Part shown: one piece after another, positions 57,289-64,000 of the stretch
Layout: each line of letters starts with the position of its first letter
Position numbering within the stretch: position 1 is the stretch's first letter
Assembly (NCBI GenBank): GCA_910589275.1
Contig: CAJUTH010000016.1
Coordinates: 1-64,000 of the forward strand
Direction of reading: 5' to 3'
Source of the DNA: an uncultured Dorea sp.
GTDB taxonomy: Bacteria; Bacillota; Clostridia; Lachnospirales; Lachnospiraceae
DNA length: 64,000 nt
The notes under the pieces: model-generated
The model's database searches: none
The model's input: the letters and a program-made list of their open reading frames with translations, nothing else
What the model was told of the DNA's origin: nothing
Position numbers and translations under genes: made by a program

Positions 57289-57317
57289 TTGACAAATACA
57301 TTGCGGTGCGATATATT
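57289..57317 (+). promoter_or_regulatory. Promoter and probable operator of the padR operon
   Basis: TTGACA (57289-57294), 17-nt spacer, TATATT (57312-57317). A dyad CGATATA...TATATCG overlaps the -10 and downstream bases (57309-57327), and a second related half-site CTACGATGCATTGTG follows. PadR repressors often bind such dyads over their own promoter. Confidence 0.75.
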
Positions 57318-57364
57318 GATTATATCGAACTACGATGCATTGTGATAAGATATAAGGAGGATAT

Positions 57365-57682
57365 ATGGAGAAAAGAATTAAACGAATATATATCCCGATG
57401 ACAGAAACAGGGTTTTATATTTTATATTGTCTGCGGCGGGAACAGCATGGCTATGGAATCAGCCAGCAGGTAAAAAAGATAACAGAAGGAGAAGTTGTGA
57501 TCAGTCCCGGAACTATGTATGGAACCCTTTCAAAGATGGAACGGGACGGGCTGATTGCTTTTGTCCGTGAGGAAGAGAAGCGGAAAATATACTGTATAAC
57601 GGAACTGGGGCGGCAGGTTCTTGATATTGAAATCAGGCGAATAGAACGGCTGTATAAAAACACTCATCAGGATAGATTATAG
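57365..57682 (+). CDS. PadR family transcriptional regulator
   Basis: A 105-residue winged-helix repressor: FYILYCLRREQHGYGISQQV opens the HTH, and ISPGTMYGTLSKMERDGLI is the classic PadR recognition-helix region. It is short, with a minimal C-terminal helix for dimerisation. AAGGAGG precedes the ATG. The overlapping promoter dyad suggests autoregulation. It is cotranscribed with a DUF2812 membrane protein, a common PadR partner. Confidence 0.92.
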   Translation: MEKRIKRIYIPMTETGFYILYCLRREQHGYGISQQVKKITEGEVVISPGTMYGTLSKMERDGLIAFVREEEKRKIYCITELGRQVLDIEIRRIERLYKNTHQDRL

Positions 57683-57694
57683 AAGGAGGACAAC

Positions 57695-58273
57695 ATGGCG
57701 AACAATAGAAAGACAGAGATCAGAGTTTTTACAATCGCAGATTATGAGGAAGAAGAGGTGTGGCTACGGGAACAGCACAGACAGGGATGGAAACTTGTTA
57801 GTACGAATCTGCCGGTGTTTTATCATTTTGTGAGATGCGAGCCTGAGGATGTGGTATATCGTCTCGATTATAAAAATTCAAAAGAAGATCGCAGCTATAT
57901 GCAGATGTTTGAGGACTATGGATGGGAATATTTTAATGATTGTATAGGATGGCTGTATTTTAGGAAGCCTGCTGCAGATATGGATTCTGATATGGAAGAG
58001 GAGATATTTTCGGATAATGAGTCAAAGCTAGAGTTCCTTAATCATATTATTAAGACAAGGATGATACCGCTTTTGATTATTTTTTTCCTATGCCTTCTTC
58101 CGCAATGGCTAAACGTTATAGATAGATCTATGGATGCCGGGATAGATGTGGTATTGTTCGTCATTTTTTCACTGCTGATGTTAATTTATCTATATCTTTT
58201 TATTCATTGCGGCAGAAAGATGCTGAAACTCAGAAAAAAGTATAAAAATTGCTATAAGAAAATTATTCTATAA
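57695..58273 (+). CDS. DUF2812 domain membrane protein
   Basis: A 192-residue protein. Residues 1-110 are a soluble DUF2812 domain (FTIADYEEEEVWLREQHRQG, then YRLDYKNSKEDRSYMQMFED and GWEYFNDCIGWLYFRKP). Two membrane helices follow at about 128-147 and 153-173. Such proteins sit beside PadR regulators in many Firmicutes and may sense envelope or drug stress; the mechanism is not known. AGGAGG lies before the ATG, 12 nt after padR. Confidence 0.88.
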   Translation: MANNRKTEIRVFTIADYEEEEVWLREQHRQGWKLVSTNLPVFYHFVRCEPEDVVYRLDYKNSKEDRSYMQMFEDYGWEYFNDCIGWLYFRKPAADMDSDMEEEIFSDNESKLEFLNHIIKTRMIPLLIIFFLCLLPQWLNVIDRSMDAGIDVVLFVIFSLLMLIYLYLFIHCGRKMLKLRKKYKNCYKKIIL

Positions 58274-58334
58274 TGTTCGGCAGGCGCCTCTGCTGTACAT
58301 ATGGAAATTATTTAAAAAAATTTATAAAAAATGA

Positions 58335-58365
58335 TTGACCTTCCACCTTGTGGAAGCTGTATAAC
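58335..58365 (+). promoter_or_regulatory. MerR-type promoter with operator dyad in a 19-nt spacer
   Basis: TTGACC (58335-58340), 19-nt spacer, TATAAC (58360-58365). The palindrome CTTCCAC-CTT-GTGGAAG (58340-58356) fills the spacer. The over-long spacer and central dyad are the hallmark of promoters twisted into activity by MerR regulators. Confidence 0.85.
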
Positions 58366-58402
58366 AAAGGCACAGACGTAAGAAGTGACGAGGTGAAACC
58401 AG

Positions 58403-59044
58403 ATGCAGATTAAACATGTAGAAGAGCTGGTCGGGATTACCAGAAAAAATATCCGCTTTTATGAAGACCAAGGCCTCCTCAGTCCGCGCCGGGCAGATAA
58501 TGGTTACCGTGAATATCATGAGGAAGAAATTAAACGGTTAAAGCAGATTAAGATTCTCCGTAAACTTTCTATTCCAATTGAGGAAATTAAGCGGGTATTT
58601 GACGGAGAGTGCAGTTTGGATATGTGTTTGGACCGCCATCTGGAGGAATTAGAGCGTCAAAAGAAAAGTCTGGAGCAAATGCAAGAATTAAGCCGTCGGC
58701 TGATTGACAGGCATACCACATTAAATATGCTGGAAGCGGATGAGTGTCTGGAAGAATTGGAGCGGCTGGAAAAGGAGGGTGTAAGGTTTATGGATGTTAA
58801 TAATATGGATACCCACAGAAGGAAAACAGCCGGGGCCCTAATCGGGGCGGCAAGCATGACAGTGATCATGGCTGTCATAATCGGTTTTATACTGTGGGCG
58901 CATTTGCAGGAACCGCTGCCAATCGGGCTTTTGCTTGTTATTATCGCGGCGCCGGCCGCTATCATTATCGGAACGTTGGCGGCTCTTATTGGAAGGATTA
59001 AGGAAATTAAAGGAGGAGAAGAAGATGAAGCTTCTAAGTATTGA
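58403..59044 (+). CDS. MerR family transcriptional regulator with C-terminal membrane helices
   Basis: A 213-residue protein. Residues 1-70 form the MerR DNA-binding domain (VEELVGITRKNIRFYEDQGL, then YREYHEEEIKRLKQIKILR). Residues 75-135 are the dimerisation coiled coil. Residues about 143-165 and 172-198 are two hydrophobic helices, so the sensor part is membrane-embedded, not a soluble metal- or drug-binding domain. It probably controls its own promoter through the dyad in the 19-nt spacer. It overlaps the YbjQ-like gene by 20 nt. Confidence 0.88.
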   Translation: MQIKHVEELVGITRKNIRFYEDQGLLSPRRADNGYREYHEEEIKRLKQIKILRKLSIPIEEIKRVFDGECSLDMCLDRHLEELERQKKSLEQMQELSRRLIDRHTTLNMLEADECLEELERLEKEGVRFMDVNNMDTHRRKTAGALIGAASMTVIMAVIIGFILWAHLQEPLPIGLLLVIIAAPAAIIIGTLAALIGRIKEIKGGEEDEASKY

Positions 59045-59336
59045 TTATATTCCGGGACAAGAATTTGAGGCATTAGGAATGGTAAAAGGTGCGGTAGTGC
59101 AGACGAAGAATTTCGGGAAGGATTTTATGGCCGGTATGAAAACACTGGTAGGCGGCGAGGTTACCGCTTATACGGAGATGCTGAATGAAGCCAGACAGAT
59201 TGCCGTAAAGCGTATGGTTGATGAGGCGAAGGAAATGGGAGCGGACGCAGTCGTCGGGATTCGTTATGGCTCTGCCCAGATGATGCAAGGAGCTGCTGAA
59301 GTACTCGCCTATGGTACTGCCGTAAGATTTAAATAA
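59025..59336 (+). CDS. YbjQ/DUF74 family heavy-metal-binding-like protein
   Basis: A 103-residue protein of the YbjQ (UPF0145) family, a homo-oligomeric beta-sandwich protein of unknown function, often annotated as heavy metal binding. Pattern: LGMVKGAVVQTKN, FMAGMKTLVGGEVTAYTEML, ARQIAVKRMVDEAKEMGADAVVGIRY (given here in pieces in the family order). The ATG at 59025 follows AAAGGAGGAG and overlaps the end of the merR gene, so it is part of the same MerR-controlled operon. Confidence 0.9.
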   Translation: MKLLSIDYIPGQEFEALGMVKGAVVQTKNFGKDFMAGMKTLVGGEVTAYTEMLNEARQIAVKRMVDEAKEMGADAVVGIRYGSAQMMQGAAEVLAYGTAVRFK

Positions 59337-59482
59337 TTTCCAACCGCATCTCACAAAGTTTTAAGCATACTTTGATTAGTGCTTAGCATGGAATGATTTT
59401 TGAATGAAAGAAACTCTTCCAGAGAGCCTTTATTTATGATATGCTAAAAGCAGCATTTGTAAATAGGAGGAACAGGTGTGAG

Positions 59483-59986
59483 ATGCGGGAACAATTAACT
59501 CGGAGTGATGTGAGAAGGATTGAGGAAGAGATCGAGTATAGGAAACTTGTTGTGCGGAAAGAAGCGATTGAGGCAGTGAAAGAGGCGAGGGCTCATGGAG
59601 ATCTGAGTGAGAATTTCGAATACCATGCGGCTAAAAAAGACAAGAACCAGAATGAGAGCAGGATTCGTTATTTGGAGAGAATGCTGAAAACGGCCGTGAT
59701 TGTATCAGACGAATCGAAAGAAAATGAAGTCGGGCTCAACAATACGGTTACGGTCTATTTCGAAGATGACGATGAGACGGAAGAATACAGGCTGGTAACA
59801 TCTGTAAGGGGCAGCTCCCTGAAGGGATTGATCAGTATTGAGTCTCCTATGGGAAAGGCGCTTTTAGGTCACAAAAAGGGCGACCGGGTTTATGTGAAGA
59901 TTAATAATTCCGCCGGTTACTATGTGGTGATCAAGTCGATAGAAAAAACGGGAGAGAGTGAAGAAGATTCGATTCGCAAATATTAG
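59483..59986 (+). CDS. GreA/GreB-type transcription elongation factor
   Basis: A 167-residue factor that reactivates stalled RNA polymerase by RNA cleavage. The N-terminal coiled coil holds the tip acidic residues in GDLSENFEYHAAK, the region that enters the secondary channel. The C-terminal FKBP-like domain includes SPMGKALLGHKKGDRVYVK. The ATG at 59483 has AGGAGG 12 nt upstream, a long spacing, but the frame before it is not conserved. It may be a second, lineage-specific Gre factor. Confidence 0.88.
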   Translation: MREQLTRSDVRRIEEEIEYRKLVVRKEAIEAVKEARAHGDLSENFEYHAAKKDKNQNESRIRYLERMLKTAVIVSDESKENEVGLNNTVTVYFEDDDETEEYRLVTSVRGSSLKGLISIESPMGKALLGHKKGDRVYVKINNSAGYYVVIKSIEKTGESEEDSIRKY

Positions 59987-60007
59987 GATCTTCGGGAGGA
60001 AGAATGG

Positions 60008-60748
60008 ATGGATCAAAAGCTATATGAGCAGGTGGAACCGAAAGCAGAATTTTTGATACAGGCGCTTCCATATATCAGAGACTTTAATCAAAAGATTGTG
60101 GTGATTGAATATGGCTGCAGGAAATACTTAAGCCCGGTAGACGAGCAGGAGCTGATGCGGGATATTGCGCTGTTAAAGACAGTGGGGATGCGACCCATTG
60201 TGGTGCATGATACTCCCATGGGGATGGATAAGTTTCGGGAGAATAAACGGGTTGCAAAGCTCTTAGAACTCTGCGGAACCAAAGCGATTGGTATTTGCGG
60301 AGTAGATCTGCACACATTGAATATGACGTTGGACAACGGATATATTCCGGTCATTGTCCCGAATGATATTGACAATGAGGATGTTCTGATTGACCCAAAG
60401 GATACGGCGTTAGAGATAGCGGTGAAGATGAAAGCGGATAAATTGGTATATCTTTCTTCGCACAGGGGGATCTGGAGGGACGTAGAACGCACAAAGGTAT
60501 ATCCGAGGCTTACGGTAGACGAGGTACGAAAGCTTTTAGAGGCCGGCTGGGTTACAGAGGGAGTGATATCCCGAGTGGAACGAGGGTTTCAGGCGGTGGA
60601 ACACGGAGTTAACCGGGTACATATTTTGGATGGGAGAATCAAGCATGCGCTGCTGGTAGAGTTTTTCAGCGTAGCGGGCGTGGGGACGATTATTATAAGT
60701 GATGAGAAGAAGCTCTATGCCCACGAACTGGGAGAAATAGAAGAATAA
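60008..60748 (+). CDS. Degenerate acetylglutamate kinase (ArgB) paralog
   Basis: A 246-residue amino acid kinase fold protein. The C-terminal half follows ArgB well: LTVDEVRKLLEAGWVTEGVISRVE and VNRVHILDGRIKHALLVEFF. The N-terminal half lacks what ArgB needs: where ArgB has a K-Y-G-G-A/N box there is IEYGCRKY, and where it has H-G-G-G-P there is VVHDTPMG. Length is about 50 residues short of ArgB (about 295). It probably lost kinase activity or changed substrate, perhaps becoming a regulator. GGGAGG precedes the ATG; it starts 21 nt after the Gre-type gene. Confidence 0.75.
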   Translation: MDQKLYEQVEPKAEFLIQALPYIRDFNQKIVVIEYGCRKYLSPVDEQELMRDIALLKTVGMRPIVVHDTPMGMDKFRENKRVAKLLELCGTKAIGICGVDLHTLNMTLDNGYIPVIVPNDIDNEDVLIDPKDTALEIAVKMKADKLVYLSSHRGIWRDVERTKVYPRLTVDEVRKLLEAGWVTEGVISRVERGFQAVEHGVNRVHILDGRIKHALLVEFFSVAGVGTIIISDEKKLYAHELGEIEE

Positions 60749-60810
60749 AAGTTATTGCATTTTTAAACAGAAATATTTATAATAAAGCTGTATTAGGCGA
60801 TGCCTTGATC

Positions 60811-60850
60811 CACGTCTGTTAGGGAAAATTCTCTGGCAGGCGTGTTTTTA
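60811..60850 (+). terminator. Terminator after the ArgB-like gene
   Basis: Stem CACGTCTGTTAGGG / CTCTGGCAGGCGTG (several G-T pairs) followed by TTTTTA. Confidence 0.7.
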
Positions 60851-60884
60851 ATTATTAGGAAAAGTTTTGCGGAGGATGGGTGTT

Positions 60885-61769
60885 ATGAAATTGGAGAATC
60901 GTAAGCTTAGAAACATGTGGACGGCCGTGGTTATCATTATGGGAAATGTATTATATGCGCTGACGGTCAAGCTGTTTCTGCTTCCGGGGAATTTGATGGT
61001 CGGCGGGACTACTGGGATTGCTCTGATGGTGCGGCGGTTTACGGGAATGTCTCTTCCGGGGTTTGTTTTGCTGTTCAATATGGTAATGCTGGCGGCAGGC
61101 TTTCTTATGCTCGGAAAGAAATTTGCGCTTACTACGATTATTAGCTCGCTGGCTTATCCCGCGGCGCTAGAGATGTTTAACCGTATCTTGGGAGATGTAA
61201 CGGTGACGGAAGACCCTATTTTAAATACAGTTTTTTCCGGACTCGGTATTGGATTTTCGCTGGGTCTTGTGATACGGACGGGGGCTTCTACAGGAGGCAT
61301 GGATATTCCGCCCCTTGCGCTGAACAAGTATTTCCGTATACCAGTTTCTGTGAGTTTGAATTTTTTTGATATGCTGATTTTGGCGGGACAGGTTGTTTAT
61401 AATTCGCCGGAAAGAATATTGCATGGGATTCTCCTGATTTTGATCTATACAGTCGTTTTGGATAAGGTTATGATGATGGGAACAACACGGACGGAAGTGA
61501 AGGTTATCAGTAAACGTGTAGAAGACATCCGGCATGCAATTCTTGGACAGGTGGACAGGGGCGTTACGATGTTATACGGCGAGGGCGGTTACCTTCAGGA
61601 AAAAACGCAGGTAGTGCTGAGCATTTTATATAATCGTGAACTGCCGAAGGTGGAACGGCTGATTCGGGATATCGACCCGGAAGCATTTATGATCGTAAGC
61701 AGGGTTACAGAGGTCAGGGGAAGAGGATTTTCTATTAGCAGGGATTATATTAAAAAACAGAAGAATTAA
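60885..61769 (+). CDS. YitT family membrane protein (DUF161-DUF2179)
   Basis: A 294-residue protein with about five to six hydrophobic segments (DUF161 part, 10-210), with GNLMVGGTTGIALMV and TGASTGGMDIPPLAL, and a cytosolic C-terminal DUF2179 domain (about 218-290) holding VTMLYGEGGYLQEKTQVV. Function is unknown; homologs are common in Firmicutes. The ATG at 60885 has GGAGG nine nt upstream. Confidence 0.9.
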   Translation: MKLENRKLRNMWTAVVIIMGNVLYALTVKLFLLPGNLMVGGTTGIALMVRRFTGMSLPGFVLLFNMVMLAAGFLMLGKKFALTTIISSLAYPAALEMFNRILGDVTVTEDPILNTVFSGLGIGFSLGLVIRTGASTGGMDIPPLALNKYFRIPVSVSLNFFDMLILAGQVVYNSPERILHGILLILIYTVVLDKVMMMGTTRTEVKVISKRVEDIRHAILGQVDRGVTMLYGEGGYLQEKTQVVLSILYNRELPKVERLIRDIDPEAFMIVSRVTEVRGRGFSISRDYIKKQKN

Positions 61770-61871
61770 TAGATATTCTGGTTATACTACTGGAAATAGA
61801 AGCGGCTTTTCTATATAATGGGAGTGTACATAGGAAAGCGAATCAAAAGAGAAAGAAAAGGAGAATGATTC

Positions 61872-62585
61872 ATGGAGATGTTGTCAATTGAGAAGGAATT
61901 GAAAGAAAATGCATATCCGGGCAGAGGAATTATTATTGGGAGAAGCGCTGACGGTACGAAAGCAGTGACCGCTTACTTTATTATGGGCAGGAGCGCTAAC
62001 AGCCGCAACCGTATCTTTGTGGAGGAGGGCGAGGGTATCCGCACTCAGGCATTTGACGAGTCTAAGGTTACGGATCCGAGCCTGATCATTTATGCCCCGG
62101 TGCGCGTGCTGGGGAATAAGACCATCGTGACAAACGGCGACCAGACTGACACTATTTACGAGGGGATGGACAAGCAGCTTACCTTTGAACAGTCGCTGAG
62201 AAGCAGGGAATTTGAGCCGGACGGACCGAATTATACGCCGAGGATTTCCGGGATTATGCATGTGGAAAATGGGAAGTACAGCTATGCCATGTCTATCCTG
62301 AAGAGTAATCATGGGGACCCTTCAAGCTGCAGCAGATACACCTTCGCATATGAGAATGCAAAAGCAGGAGAGGGACGTTTTATCCATACCTATATGCATG
62401 ACGGAGATCCGCTTCCAAGCTTTGAGGGCGAGCCGAAGCTGATAGAAATTCCGGACGATATGGATGCATTTGCAAATATGCTGTGGAACAGCCTGAATGA
62501 AGACAACAAGGTATCGTTATTTGTGCGTTATATTGATATTGCAACGGGAAGCTATGAATCAAAGATTGTCAATAAGAATAAATAA
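61872..62585 (+). CDS. IMP cyclohydrolase, PurO-like
   Basis: A 237-residue protein of the archaeal-type IMP cyclohydrolase family (PurO), which closes FAICAR to IMP. Seen: NAYPGRGIIIGRSADG at about 13-28, AYFIMGRSANSRNRIF, and NYTPRISGIMH. It replaces the C-terminal domain of bifunctional PurH and is encoded directly upstream of a stand-alone AICAR formyltransferase, so the two genes do the last two steps of purine synthesis. AAAGGAG precedes the ATG. Confidence 0.87.
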   Translation: MEMLSIEKELKENAYPGRGIIIGRSADGTKAVTAYFIMGRSANSRNRIFVEEGEGIRTQAFDESKVTDPSLIIYAPVRVLGNKTIVTNGDQTDTIYEGMDKQLTFEQSLRSREFEPDGPNYTPRISGIMHVENGKYSYAMSILKSNHGDPSSCSRYTFAYENAKAGEGRFIHTYMHDGDPLPSFEGEPKLIEIPDDMDAFANMLWNSLNEDNKVSLFVRYIDIATGSYESKIVNKNK

Positions 62586-62597
62586 GGAGCGGATGAG

Positions 62598-63776
62598 ATG
62601 AAAGAATTAGAATTAAAATATGGCTGCAACCCGAATCAGAAGCCGTCAAGGATCTATATAGAGGACGGAAGCGATCTGCCAATCCAAGTGCTGTGCGGAC
62701 GTCCGGGATATATTAATTTTCTAGATGCCTTTAATGGCTGGCAGCTTGTGAAGGAATTAAAGAAGGCGACAGGGCTTCCGGCGGCCACGTCTTTTAAACA
62801 TGTATCTCCGGCAGGGGCGGCGGTAGGCCTTCCGCTTACAGAGACCCTGGCAAAGATTTACTGGGTGGACGATCTGGGCGAATTGTCACCGCTTGCATGC
62901 GCATACGCAAGAGCGAGGGGCGCGGATAGGATGTCTTCTTTTGGCGATTTTATTTCTCTGTCGGATGTGTGCGATGCGGACACGGCAAGACTGATTAAGA
63001 GAGAAGTATCCGACGGTGTGATTGCTCCGGGTTATGAGCCGGAGGCATTGGAGATTCTGAAGCAGAAGAAAAACGGCAATTATAACGTGATCCAGATTGA
63101 TCCGGACTATGTACCGGCAGAGTTAGAGCACAAAGAGGTTTATGGGATCACCTTTGAACAAGGCAGGAATGAACTTAAGATTGACGAAGAATTTTTTAAT
63201 CATATTGTAACGGAAAATCAGGATATGACGGAGCAGGCGAAGATCGACCTTGCGATCGCCATGATTACTTTGAAGTATACTCAGTCTAATTCAGTCTGCT
63301 ATGTGAAGGACGGACAGGCAATTGGGATTGGCGCGGGACAGCAGTCTAGGATTCACTGTACCAGACTTGCGGGCCAGAAGGCAGACAACTGGTGGCTGAG
63401 ACAGAACCCGAAGGTGTTAAATCTTCCATTTAAGGATGATATCCGCCGTGCAGACCGTGACAATGCCATCGACCTTTATATTGGCGAGGAATATATGGAT
63501 GTGCTGAATGATGAGGCGTGGCCGGAGACATTTAAAGAGAAACCGGAGGTATTTACGAGAGAGGAAAAGCGAGCATGGCTGGATGAGATGTCAGATGTGG
63601 CGCTTGGCTCAGACGCGTTCTTTCCGTTTGGCGACAATATTGAGCGGGCGCATAAGAGCGGCGTGAAATATATTGCGCAGCCAGGCGGATCAGTCAGAGA
63701 TGATAATGTGATTGAGACCTGTAATAAATATGATATGGTAATGGCATTTACCGGAATCCGGTTATTCCATCATTAA
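62598..63776 (+). CDS. purH: Phosphoribosylaminoimidazolecarboxamide formyltransferase (AICAR transformylase)
   Basis: Converts AICAR to FAICAR with 10-formyl-THF. The 392-residue protein is the AICARFT part of PurH without the cyclohydrolase domain: KYGCNPNQKPSRIY, ATSFKHVSPAGAAVGLPL with the catalytic Lys-His pair, SNSVCYVKDGQAIGIGAGQQ and the C-terminal FFPFGDNIERAHKSGVKYIA. It starts 12 nt after the PurO-like gene with AAGGAG upstream, forming a two-gene operon. Confidence 0.93.
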   Translation: MKELELKYGCNPNQKPSRIYIEDGSDLPIQVLCGRPGYINFLDAFNGWQLVKELKKATGLPAATSFKHVSPAGAAVGLPLTETLAKIYWVDDLGELSPLACAYARARGADRMSSFGDFISLSDVCDADTARLIKREVSDGVIAPGYEPEALEILKQKKNGNYNVIQIDPDYVPAELEHKEVYGITFEQGRNELKIDEEFFNHIVTENQDMTEQAKIDLAIAMITLKYTQSNSVCYVKDGQAIGIGAGQQSRIHCTRLAGQKADNWWLRQNPKVLNLPFKDDIRRADRDNAIDLYIGEEYMDVLNDEAWPETFKEKPEVFTREEKRAWLDEMSDVALGSDAFFPFGDNIERAHKSGVKYIAQPGGSVRDDNVIETCNKYDMVMAFTGIRLFHH

Positions 63777-63861
63777 ATAGAAAGAACCCCTTTCTGGCAG
63801 ATTGGAAACAGTAACGCAGCGGATCCTTTCTGCCGACGAAAGAAAAGAGAGAGATTTACCT

Positions 63862-64000
63862 ATGAGGAAAAAAGAACGTGCGTTAGAGATTATTCAGCGT
63901 TTGAAAAAAGAATATCCGGATGCAGGCTGCACACTGGATTATGATCATGCGTGGAAGCTTCTTGTCAGCGTCCGTCTGGCGGCTCAGTGTACGGATGCCA
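63862..64000 (+). CDS. nth: Endonuclease III, N-terminal part (runs off window)
   Basis: The first 46 codons read MRKKERALEIIQRLKKEYPD ... WKLLVSVRLAAQCTDA, the N-terminus of the DNA glycosylase/AP lyase endonuclease III; the V-x-L-A-A-Q-C-T-D segment is the typical LLSAQTTD-like helix. The catalytic Lys, Asp and 4Fe-4S cluster lie beyond the window. GAGAGAG precedes the ATG at a modest spacing. Confidence 0.8.
   Translation, partial: MRKKERALEIIQRLKKEYPDAGCTLDYDHAWKLLVSVRLAAQCTDA

Noticed and set aside
1..64000. CRISPR arrays, rRNA, tRNA or prophage genes
   Set aside because: No regularly spaced repeats, no tRNA cloverleaf or rRNA sequence and no integrase, portal or capsid-type protein was seen in any frame.

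Overview
The window looks like a chromosomal stretch from an anaerobic, Gram-positive gut Firmicute of the Lachnospiraceae (Clostridium cluster XIVa, near the C. scindens / C. hylemonae / Dorea group). This rests on AGGAGG-type ribosome sites, an L17 protein carrying the long insertion common in that family, a tyrosine T-box, ECF transporter genes next to truA, a two-gene purH/purO arrangement, and bile-acid-inducible (bai) type genes. No similarity search was run. Family calls come from motifs and remembered family sequences.

Layout. 1-2954 is the end of a ribosomal protein operon (rpsK-rpsD-rpoA-rplQ) with a large inverted repeat between rpoA and rplQ. 3293-4685 is a YedE-type sulfur/selenium transporter plus a TusA-like protein. 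4803-18552 is a bai-like regulon. One minus-strand operon holds a BaiA-like reductase, the CoA ligase BaiB, an MFS transporter, a BaiF/CaiB-type CoA-transferase and a SnoaL-fold protein. A second minus-strand operon holds two AraC-type regulators. A third minus-strand operon holds BaiH and a BaiE-like dehydratase. A divergent plus-strand operon holds BaiCD and a second, clearly BaiE-like dehydratase. Together they supply CoA activation, 3-hydroxy oxidation, two flavin ene-reductases, dehydratases and CoA recycling, as in bile acid 7-dehydroxylation. The gene order, the transporter and the number of dehydratase-fold proteins differ from the canonical baiBCDEAFGHI operon as I remember it, so the true substrate is open.

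18622-27463 is a tight ten-cistron-style run, ending in metF, that encodes four sugar-transfer-type ATP-grasp enzymes, one TupA-like ATP-grasp enzyme, a pyruvyl-transferase-family protein, two GT2 glycosyltransferases and an opine dehydrogenase. It looks like an uncharacterised surface-glycan decoration pathway. 28404-39196 holds a 3D-domain cell wall protein, a HAD phosphatase, uppP, an amino acid ABC transporter whose binding protein looks circularly permuted, a large surface protein, a candidate small RNA and a double-cubane-type reductase. 39431-45400 holds an SfsA-MutY fusion, lipid enzymes, an exporter and a cyclophilin.

45441-48704 (ecfA1-ecfA2-ecfT-truA) and 55048-55897 (rplM-rpsI) are the rest of the block that in many Firmicutes follows rplQ directly, so the material from 2955 to 45440 and from 48705 to 55047 appears to interrupt an ancestral ribosomal super-operon. 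Between truA and rplM lie a Na/Pi cotransporter, a T-box-controlled metalloprotease-tyrS operon, a 52-bp-arm giant hairpin and a GH13 glucosidase. 56034-59336 is a more AT-rich accessory patch: a toxin-antitoxin pair with a frameshifted zeta-like toxin, a tandem repeat, PadR/DUF2812 and MerR/YbjQ pairs. The end (59483-64000) holds a GreA-like factor, a degenerate ArgB paralog, YitT, purO, purH and the start of nth. I saw no rRNA, tRNA, CRISPR array or recognisable insertion sequence.
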